From an uncultured Oscillospiraceae bacterium (lineage in GTDB: Bacteria > Bacillota > Clostridia > Oscillospirales > Ruminococcaceae), in assembly GCA_900555435.1 (NCBI GenBank), contig USLH01000045.1, positions 1 through 16,238 of the forward strand: a DNA stretch of 16,238 bases, written 5' to 3'. A model generated the notes under the pieces. It was given only the letters and a program-made list of their open reading frames with translations, did no database searches and had not been told where the DNA came from. Positions 6,939 to 13,264 of this stretch are shown piece after piece. Numbering within the stretch: position 1 is the first letter of the stretch; the number at the start of each line of letters is the position of its first letter. The position numbers were made by a program, and so were the translations under genes.

Positions 6939-7886
6939 TCAGGATTTCCCATCAGGCGGCTCCTTTCCCTCCGGTGTTAAAACGATCCGCCCTTCCTCCA
7001 GATGGGTCCGCAGCTTCTCCTTTCCGGTAACGCCCAAAGCGTCCAGATACTCCTTCGGCAGCTGCACCCGCCCGGACTTGTCCACCACCGCCAGCTCCTC
7101 CACCGGCGGTGGAACGGCCTCTTCTTCCCCGTCGGACAGCTCCGATAGCCCGGAAAGATCCGCCGGCCTTCGGATAAACTCGCTGCTGGTCCGCCCGTCC
7201 CGGATCATCACCGCCCGGTTCACGAAGGAAGACACCAGCCGGTCGTGGGTGACGATCACCACCGTCAGCCCCAGCTCCCGGTTGAGCTGCTGGAAAAGCC
7301 GCAGAAGCTCGTTGGTGGTCTTGGAATCCACCGCTCCCGTGGGCTCGTCCGCCAGCAGCAATTTCGGGTCATTTGCAAGAGCGATGGCAATGGCGACCCG
7401 CTGCTGCTCACCGCCGGAAAGCTCCGTGAGCCTGCTCTTCTTCCGATGGGAAAGCCCCACCAGCTCCAGAAGCGCCCCTGCCCGCTCCTTTCCGCTGCGG
7501 CAGACCTTCCCTCCCGGCAGCGGCGGCATCGCCGACACTTTTTTCCCGCTGATCTCCAAAGGGATCTCCACGTTTTCCTGAGCCGTCAGATAAGGGATCA
7601 GGTTCCTTGCGGAATTCTGCCACACGAACCCTACGGTGGAACGCTTATACTCCGTCATTTCCTTCGGGGTCATCTTCAGAAGGTTTTTCCCGTCCACAAA
7701 AAGCTGCCCGGCGCTGGGACGGTCAAGCCCCCCAAGCATATTCAAGAGGGTGGATTTTCCGGAGCCGGAATTGCCCACGATGGCCATCAGCTCCCCGTCC
7801 TCCACCGTCAGATCCAGCCCCTGTAAGGCCACCACCTCGATGTCTCCGGTCTTATAGATCTTTACCAGATTCTCGCAGAGGATCAT
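6939..7886 (-). CDS. ABC exporter ATPase (MacB/LolD type) with a C-terminal AbrB-like domain
   Basis: ATP-binding subunit that powers the permease encoded upstream. Complete motifs: Walker A 'GNSGSGKST' (38-46), Q-loop Gln90, signature 'LSGGEQQRVAIA' (156-167), Walker B 'LLLADEP' (176-182) and His-switch His214 in 'VTHD'. A Pro/Gly-rich insert (about 113-131) lies between the Q-loop and the signature. The protein is about 80 residues longer than usual: after an acidic linker (about 245-265) comes 'VVDKSGRVQLPKEYLDALGV' and a closing beta-hairpin (267-305), the pattern of the SpoVT/AbrB swapped-hairpin fold. This tail could dimerise the subunit or bind DNA; its role is unknown. The start ATGA overlaps the stop of the preceding ATPase gene by four bases, with GGAGGAAGG just ahead, so translation is coupled. 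It is the last gene of the operon. Confidence 0.92.
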   Translation of the reverse strand: MILCENLVKIYKTGDIEVVALQGLDLTVEDGELMAIVGNSGSGKSTLLNMLGGLDRPSAGQLFVDGKNLLKMTPKEMTEYKRSTVGFVWQNSARNLIPYLTAQENVEIPLEISGKKVSAMPPLPGGKVCRSGKERAGALLELVGLSHRKKSRLTELSGGEQQRVAIAIALANDPKLLLADEPTGAVDSKTTNELLRLFQQLNRELGLTVVIVTHDRLVSSFVNRAVMIRDGRTSSEFIRRPADLSGLSELSDGEEEAVPPPVEELAVVDKSGRVQLPKEYLDALGVTGKEKLRTHLEEGRIVLTPEGKEPPDGKS

Positions 7887-8587
7887 TCGCCCTTCCTCCC
7901 TTCCTCCGGCACCAGCATCCCGTCCTTCAGCGTGAAGACCCGGTCGGCGATCTCCAGCAGATCCGGATCGTGGGTAGTCAGGATCACCGTCGTCCCCTGG
8001 GATTCAATGAGCTTTTTGAACACTGCCATCACCTGCAGCCCCATGGTGGAATCCAGCTGAGCTGTTGGTTCATCGGCAATGACCGCCCCCGGCCGATGGG
8101 CGATGGCACGGGCGATTGCCACCCGCTGCTGCTCGCCGCCGGACATTTCCTGGGGCAGATGATTTGCCCGCTTGGAAAGCCCCACCTGCTCCAAACATTC
8201 CAGCGCCCGCTCTCTCCGCCCTGCTGCCGGGCAGCCTGCTACCCGAAGCCCGAACTCCACGTTTTCCAGCGCCGTCATAAAAGAAATGAGTGCCACCGAC
8301 TGGAACACAAAGCCGATCCGGGTGCGCCGGATCTTATCCCTTGCCCGCTCGCTCAGGGCGGAGAGCTCCTGCCCCTCAAAAAACGCCTTTCCCGAAGTGG
8401 GGCGGTCAAGCCCCCCTAAGAGGTTTATTAGCGTGGTCTTGCCGGAGCCGGATTTTCCGTTTAAGATCGTCAGCCCGTGGGCGGGGATGGACAAGCTCAC
8501 GTTCCGGAGGGCATGGACCTCTCCCGCCGCCGAGGAAAAGCTGCGGCTGAGCCCTTCCGTCCGGAACAGCTCTTCTTTTTCGTCCAT
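7883..8587 (-). CDS. ABC exporter ATPase (LolD/MacB type), second ATPase of the operon
   Basis: A second, distinct ATP-binding subunit. Motifs are intact: Walker A 'GKSGSGKT' (44-51), Q-loop Gln96, signature 'MSGGEQQRVAIARA' (148-161), Walker B 'VIADEP' (169-174) with D-loop 'AQLDS', and His206 in 'TTHD'. Both ATPases of the operon therefore look able to hydrolyse ATP. The ATG at 8587 is preferred over the ATG at 8593 because GGAGG (8596-8600) is 8 bases from the former but only 2 from the latter; the choice changes two residues. The gene begins within 20 bases of the permease stop and overlaps the next ATPase by ATGA. Two different ATPases with one permease suggests a heterodimeric motor, although either could act alone or as a homodimer; this is inference. 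Confidence 0.93.
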   Translation of the reverse strand: MDEKEELFRTEGLSRSFSSAAGEVHALRNVSLSIPAHGLTILNGKSGSGKTTLINLLGGLDRPTSGKAFFEGQELSALSERARDKIRRTRIGFVFQSVALISFMTALENVEFGLRVAGCPAAGRRERALECLEQVGLSKRANHLPQEMSGGEQQRVAIARAIAHRPGAVIADEPTAQLDSTMGLQVMAVFKKLIESQGTTVILTTHDPDLLEIADRVFTLKDGMLVPEEGRKGE

Positions 8588-8602
8588 TTGCATTTCCTCC
8601 TT

Positions 8603-11443
8603 TTAGTCTTCGCCCAGCTTCAGGGCTTCTCCCGCCCGGAGACGGTAAACCGTCCGACCCAGCACCAGTGCTGCAACCGCCATCATGGCGGCCACAACCC
8701 CGATGATCCGCCAGTAATCCGCCGAAGCCGCCGCCACTTGGAAGGGCAGCACCTGCGACGCCGCATCCACGTTGCATTCCAGGATCGGCGCATACAGCTC
8801 CGCCGCCAGCGTCCCGAGCCCCAGCCCCGCTAAGATCGCCGTGACCGAAACTAAGATCTGCTCCCACAAAAGCACAAAGATCACGGACAGCCGGGAAAGC
8901 CCCATAGAGCGCAGGATGCCAAACTGTAAGAGCCTCCCCCGGATGGCAAGGATCCAGTAAAGAAAGAACCCCACAAAGGTCAGTGCCATGGTCACTAGGA
9001 AAGACAGGGTGAAGAATCCGTTGATCCCCTGGGTCATGGGGTCGTTTTTCATTTCTGTCACCTGGGAAGTGGCGTCGCTTAAGGACTGGATCCTTACCCC
9101 CATTCCGGTAAGCTCCTCATACACCTCCGCCGAAGTGACGCCCTCCGCTTTTTTGAGCCAGATCCGGTACGGCTCCAGCTTCGTTTCCTGCTGCAGGTAG
9201 ATGAGGTTCCCCACCGCAAGGCCGTTGGAGTCCTCGCTGTTCGGGTTGAAGCTGGGAAAATAGTCGATGCCCGCATATACGATGAACTGCACGGAATCCT
9301 TGTTGTCCCCGATGGAAAGATACACCGTATCCCCCGGTGACAGCTCGTTTTCCTCCATCACCTTGTTGGACAGAAGCAGCGCCCTTGGTTCCGACGCCAG
9401 CAGATTTAAGTATTCGTTGATGTGGTGGGGCAAAAGCCCGTTCCGGAACCAGCAGGTGCGCCCGAATTCGTCGGGCACGACCCCCATCAGGGTCAGCCCG
9501 TTGACCCGCTTGGAGCTGGCGATCAGGGAAGTCTTCTTCACCGTCAGCACCCGAGCGGCGGAAGAGACCGTCTTCATCTGCTCATATTTGGTGAACCGTG
9601 GCTCCGTATAGTAGACCGGGTCGTCGCTGGCCGTCTCCTCCCCGCCGGGGCCGAAAACGCTGCCCCCGCCGGTATTGGGCCACTCCTCCTGCAGGGTGAT
9701 GTCCGCCCCCACCGTATAACGGATCCGATCCTCGTCGTTTTTATTCAGTGTCCGTACCGCCACGGCATTGAATACGCCCATGGACAGCGTGAAGATCAAA
9801 AACAGCGAGATCATCTGGTTCTGCCTCGCCGACCGGGACACGTTGAGAAGGGTCAGGTAAAGCACCGGCCCCCATACTCTCCGCCCGATGCCGTAAATCA
9901 GCCGCACCAGCAGCGGGAACACCCGCAAAAAGAGAAGCGCCCCGCCTAAAAGAAAGAGCGTCGAACTGCCGTAAAGCAGGAAATCGATGGGAATGTCCGA
10001 AGCCGCCGCCCCGGTTTCCTGCACGACCTTCAGGCGGTTTTTGAAATTATAAAACCCGTAAAGTGCTACCGCCAAACAGATGACGTCTAAAAAGAGCTTC
10101 TGCCACAGCGGCCGGTTCCCCCGCCCAGACTTGCTCCGCTTGAGGGAAACGATGGAGCTTTCCCGGCTGAACACCACCGCCGCCAGCATGGTCAGCACCA
10201 GCACCCCCGCCGTTACTGCCCCGTAGCAGAGTGCCGTCTCCGTCAGCGCCACCGGCAGGGCTTTCCGGTTCACGAATTCCATGAACCCATTGGATGCCCC
10301 GATGACCCGGCAGAAGAAAAGCCCTAAAAACGGCCCTGAGACCAGCGCCGTCGCCGACAAAAATACCGCCTGCAAAAGATAGACGCCTGTGATCTGCCCC
10401 TTTGCCCCGCCCCGGCTCTGCAGCACGGCAATCTCGTTTTTCTCATAGCTCAAAATCAGCCGGGAGACCATGAAGATATAAAAGAGCAGCATCAGAAGGA
10501 TCGGTACCTCGATGATCCAAAGCATCGCCGTCAGCGACTGCCGCCGGACGGCATATTTCTGCAAGATCGTCCCGAACGCCGTCCGCAGCCGGGGCGGATA
10601 GGTGTTCGTGTCCCCGTAGTAAGCCGCCGTCTCCGCAATGGAAGCGCAGCTTTCCGGCGTGATGGCGGTATAGTCTAGCGCCGCCGCCCATGAAACCTTA
10701 TTGAAGAGTGGTTCCTCCACCTCCACGAACTGCTCGGAAAACAGCTGCGGATCCAAGATCAGCGTTTCGTTGAACTGCGGAAACGGCATGACCCAGTAAA
10801 GGTTGGCCGGATCCGTCGGCTCCACGATGCCCACGATCTTCACTTCCGTCACATAGGAAAACGCCGAACCCCCCGCCACGCTGACCCGATAGATCTCATA
10901 TTCCCCGTCCAGCACGCAGTCCAGCTCCTGCAGTGCCCGCTCGCTGGCTGCTACTTCCAGCACGCCGTTTTCCGCTTTCCCGGAAGGCAGCCGCCCTTCG
11001 ACCAAAGAAACGTGGTCGAAAAGCCCCGTACAGGCGGATAAGCTCCCCGACTGGGAATTCTGCCGCAGCTCTTCTTCCGGCAGCCCTTTTCTTGCGACCC
11101 GCAGGTTCTGCGCCACCGTAAGCACAGCCTTTTCCTGGACCGGGAGCCCCAGCTTCGGCAGGATTTCCGTTTCAAAGGTCTGATCGTACCGATGAAACGT
11201 TGCCGTCTTTACCTTTTGCGGCGCCGAACCTGCACTGAGGCTTGCCTCCGCCGCCACCCGCCCGGGATAGCCCCGGGACTGGATCTGCACCTGCGCTAAG
11301 TCCTTCTGCAGCATCCGGTTTAAGATCGCATGGCTGTAAATGGGCATACTGGCTACAATGGCCACCGCCATCAGGTACCCGATGAACAGGCTCAGGGTCA
11401 GCCATCGGTTCTTCCGCATTTTCCGAAGGGAAAACCGAAACAT
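8603..11443 (-). CDS. FtsX-like (MacB/type VII) ABC transporter permease, large two-module form
   Basis: Membrane subunit of the exporter, 946 residues. About ten membrane segments can be seen: one near 14-36, then a large extracytoplasmic domain (about 40-300), segments near 304-330, 351-381, 399-426, 450-467, 487-518 and 543-563, a second extracytoplasmic domain (about 565-800), and three final segments near 808-835, 852-885 and 910-930. Each large external domain is followed by an FtsX-type cluster of three segments, so the protein looks like two MacB-type modules joined, or a BceB-like ten-segment permease with an added external domain. Type VII permeases transmit ATP-driven bending to the outside rather than moving substrate through a channel, as known for MacB and FtsX. 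GGAGGGA lies 7 bases before the ATG, which is 15 bases after the adaptor stop. Substrate unknown; peptides, lipids or antibiotics are usual for the family. Confidence 0.92.
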   Translation of the reverse strand: MFRFSLRKMRKNRWLTLSLFIGYLMAVAIVASMPIYSHAILNRMLQKDLAQVQIQSRGYPGRVAAEASLSAGSAPQKVKTATFHRYDQTFETEILPKLGLPVQEKAVLTVAQNLRVARKGLPEEELRQNSQSGSLSACTGLFDHVSLVEGRLPSGKAENGVLEVAASERALQELDCVLDGEYEIYRVSVAGGSAFSYVTEVKIVGIVEPTDPANLYWVMPFPQFNETLILDPQLFSEQFVEVEEPLFNKVSWAAALDYTAITPESCASIAETAAYYGDTNTYPPRLRTAFGTILQKYAVRRQSLTAMLWIIEVPILLMLLFYIFMVSRLILSYEKNEIAVLQSRGGAKGQITGVYLLQAVFLSATALVSGPFLGLFFCRVIGASNGFMEFVNRKALPVALTETALCYGAVTAGVLVLTMLAAVVFSRESSIVSLKRSKSGRGNRPLWQKLFLDVICLAVALYGFYNFKNRLKVVQETGAAASDIPIDFLLYGSSTLFLLGGALLFLRVFPLLVRLIYGIGRRVWGPVLYLTLLNVSRSARQNQMISLFLIFTLSMGVFNAVAVRTLNKNDEDRIRYTVGADITLQEEWPNTGGGSVFGPGGEETASDDPVYYTEPRFTKYEQMKTVSSAARVLTVKKTSLIASSKRVNGLTLMGVVPDEFGRTCWFRNGLLPHHINEYLNLLASEPRALLLSNKVMEENELSPGDTVYLSIGDNKDSVQFIVYAGIDYFPSFNPNSEDSNGLAVGNLIYLQQETKLEPYRIWLKKAEGVTSAEVYEELTGMGVRIQSLSDATSQVTEMKNDPMTQGINGFFTLSFLVTMALTFVGFFLYWILAIRGRLLQFGILRSMGLSRLSVIFVLLWEQILVSVTAILAGLGLGTLAAELYAPILECNVDAASQVLPFQVAAASADYWRIIGVVAAMMAVAALVLGRTVYRLRAGEALKLGED

Positions 11444-11458
11444 AGCATACTCCCTCCG

Positions 11459-12463
11459 TTACTTGATGATGACCTCTTCCCCTTCGGAAAGGCCGTTGAT
11501 GACTTCGATATAGGCGGCGTTCTTGATGCCGGTCTCGATGACCCGCTCCTTCTTGATACCGTCCTCCAGCACCTGCACATAGGACTCGCCGGAATACATG
11601 GAGACCACGTTCCGGGGGACGAGGATCACGTCCTCCCGCTTCTGTAGGATCAGCTCCACGCTGACCGATTTCCCCAGCAGCTCTTCCTCCGGCAGCGGAT
11701 CGGTGATCTCGATGCGCACGGCGCTTTTCCCCTCGCCCTGCTTCTCGTAAGGGGCACTGGAGGGAGTCATGACTACCGTGCCTTTATACTCCTTCTTGTC
11801 GAAGGTCACAAAGACCTCCTGCCCCAAATCAAAGCTGGCGCTTTTGTCCCCGCTGTACTCTACCTGTAAAGACTCCGGATCCACCAGCCGGATCAGCGTG
11901 CTCCGGGCGGAAACGTAATCCCCGATGCTCTGCTTTGACAAATAGGCGACCACCCCGTCCGCCGGGGCATAAATGGTCTGCTTTGAAAGCTCCGTCCGGA
12001 TCTCGTCCAGCTGTAGTTTTTGAAGCTCATAATCGATCTCCGCCAGCCGGATGGAGCTTTGCGTGGCATTTTCCGACGCCTTCGCCGCATCTAAAGCGAT
12101 TTTCGCTCGCTCCACGAAAAGCTCCTGCTGCTTTTCGTCCTTTTTCAGGCTGTCGGTGTCCAGTCGGGCCAGCATCTGCCCCTCTTCCACCGTATCTCCC
12201 GCCTTGACGGTGATCTCGCTTAAATATCCCGCCCGCTTTTCAAAAGACAGCTCATAGGATCGGGTGGACACAAAGGTCCCGGAAACATTGATGCTGTCCA
12301 CGATATCGCCCCGCTCCACCTTGGTGGTGGTATAGCTCACCGCAGCCGGAGCAGCCAGCGGCGGCGCCAATTCCTCCTCCTCCGCCGGAAACAGCCCGCA
12401 GCTCCAAAGCGACTCCGTCATCAGCAGCGCTCCCGCAGCCGCAAGGATCCGAATTCCTTTCAT
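11459..12463 (-). CDS. HlyD/MacA-type efflux adaptor lipoprotein
   Basis: Periplasmic-adaptor-like subunit of the exporter, here on the outside of a probable Gram-positive membrane. Residues 1-21 form a signal peptide with lipobox 'LWSC', so Cys22 is the expected lipid anchor. Then follow an acidic/Pro linker, the first lipoyl half ('GYLSEITVKAGDTVEEGQML', 79-98), a helical hairpin (about 107-160), the second lipoyl half ('IYAPADGVVAYL', 164-175), and beta-barrel and membrane-proximal domains ending 'GLSEGEEVIIK'. The ATG at 12463 is chosen because AAAGGA is 8 bases upstream and the signal peptide starts there; an ATG at 12472 and a longer frame to 12577 have no suitable ribosome site and the latter overruns the promoter. 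It is the first gene of a four-gene operon with adaptor, permease and two ATPases. 334 residues; hairpin shorter than in Gram-negative MacA, as expected without an outer membrane. Confidence 0.92.
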   Translation of the reverse strand: MKGIRILAAAGALLMTESLWSCGLFPAEEEELAPPLAAPAAVSYTTTKVERGDIVDSINVSGTFVSTRSYELSFEKRAGYLSEITVKAGDTVEEGQMLARLDTDSLKKDEKQQELFVERAKIALDAAKASENATQSSIRLAEIDYELQKLQLDEIRTELSKQTIYAPADGVVAYLSKQSIGDYVSARSTLIRLVDPESLQVEYSGDKSASFDLGQEVFVTFDKKEYKGTVVMTPSSAPYEKQGEGKSAVRIEITDPLPEEELLGKSVSVELILQKREDVILVPRNVVSMYSGESYVQVLEDGIKKERVIETGIKNAAYIEVINGLSEGEEVIIK

Positions 12464-12494
12464 GTTCCTCATCCTTTCCGGTACAATTAAGTCC

Positions 12495-12523
12495 AGTATC
12501 GCACATTTTCCGAAAAACCGCAA
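12495..12523 (-). promoter_or_regulatory. Sigma-A promoter of the ABC exporter operon
   Basis: Minus strand: -35 TTGCGG (12518-12523), 17-base spacer, extended -10 TGcGATACT with GATACT at 12495-12500. The leader to the ATG at 12463 is about 25 bases, so there is no room for an attenuator. Confidence 0.72.
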
Positions 12524-12530
12524 GCTGCTT

Positions 12531-12544
12531 CCCATGCAAATGGG
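12531..12544. repeat. Short inverted repeat upstream of the ABC operon promoter
   Basis: CCCAT-GCAA-ATGGG, 5-base arms with a 4-base spacer, 8 bases upstream of the -35 box. The position suits an activator site, but it is short and may be chance. The rest of the 12524-12657 stretch is AT-richer with no gene seen. Confidence 0.3.
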
Positions 12545-12657
12545 CAAAACGCCAAAAATTTCCGCTCTTTTTCCCAAAAGCTCTTTTCTGGAACGTTTTA
12601 TCTTTTCCTGCTTGTTAAATCAAATGGAAAAATACAGTTTGTATCTTTTCTTCAAAG

Positions 12658-12693
12658 AAATGCCCTCCCTGCGTGACTGCAGAGAGGGCATTT
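12658..12693 (-). terminator. Rho-independent terminator of the helicase gene
   Basis: Arms AAATGCCCTC (12658-12667) and GAGGGCATTT (12684-12693), extended inward by CTGC/GCAG after one mismatch. The minus-strand tail is TTTCTTTG. It begins 2 bases after the stop of the DUF3320 reading frame, which shows that this frame is the genuine end of the gene. Confidence 0.85.
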
Positions 12694-12694
12694 C

Positions 12695-13264
12695 CTAATT
12701 ATCTTCCCGCAGGACGATGCGGCCGTCTTCTACGGTCACATATCCCCGCTTTTCCGCTTCCCGGATGCCGGCCTGCACCGCTTCCGCAATGGAAGCCCCG
12801 GTTCTTGCAAAACCGAAGAGACGGTATACCTCCCGGACCAAATCCTCTTTCGGTAGGCTGATCTGCTGCCGCAAAAGTGCATGGACTGCCGCCGACAGCT
12901 CCTCCGGCGGGATCTCGTCCAGCTCCCGGCGGAAGCCGCCGTCCTCCGGTGCCCGGAACACCTCATAGGCTTCCGGATCCATCCCCGCCGCCCAGAGGAA
13001 GCTCTGCCCGGCACTTTGGGTCGCTTTATGTTCCATCTGTTCCAGCATCCCGGAAAGCCGCCGTTCCAGCCGCGCCCCCATCCGGGTAATGCCCCAGGCC
13101 GCCAGCACCCGCCGGAACAGGATCTCTTTCGCCACCGGCGCTTCTTCTTTTAAGACCTGCTCCATCTGCCCCCGAACAGCTTCGTCGTTCTGCGGCAGGC
13201 AGAATTCCTCCGCCGTCGCCGACCGGCTCTCCAGCTTGGCCACCCGGTAGGTTTCCGGAACCAT
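12695..13264 (-). CDS. DUF3320 domain: displaced C-terminus of the helicase-nuclease, split off by a frameshift
   Basis: These 189 residues match the DUF3320 domain that normally closes giant DUF4011-type helicases: 'VAKEILFRRVLAAWGITRMG', then 'FLWAAGMDPEAYEVFR', 'IPPEELSAAV', 'ISLPKEDLVREVYRLFGFAR' and 'GYVTVEDGRIVL'. The frame continues upstream past the ATG as 'KRFHFDRNNLEREEIPE' and joins the main helicase frame at the A6 run (13314-13319), so it is most simply the tail of that protein. Alternatively it is made as a separate small protein: GGGAGGAG lies 9 bases before this ATG, an ideal ribosome site, although it also encodes Glu-Glu in the fused frame. DUF3320 has winged-helix-like composition and is of unknown function. 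A terminator follows at once. Treat it as part of a probable pseudogene unless the frameshift is shown to be an error or programmed. Confidence 0.75.
   Translation of the reverse strand: MVPETYRVAKLESRSATAEEFCLPQNDEAVRGQMEQVLKEEAPVAKEILFRRVLAAWGITRMGARLERRLSGMLEQMEHKATQSAGQSFLWAAGMDPEAYEVFRAPEDGGFRRELDEIPPEELSAAVHALLRQQISLPKEDLVREVYRLFGFARTGASIAEAVQAGIREAEKRGYVTVEDGRIVLREDN

Noticed and set aside
12464..12577. A 38-residue N-terminal extension of the efflux adaptor
   Set aside because: It crosses the operon promoter, lacks a ribosome site, and would bury a clear lipoprotein signal peptide.
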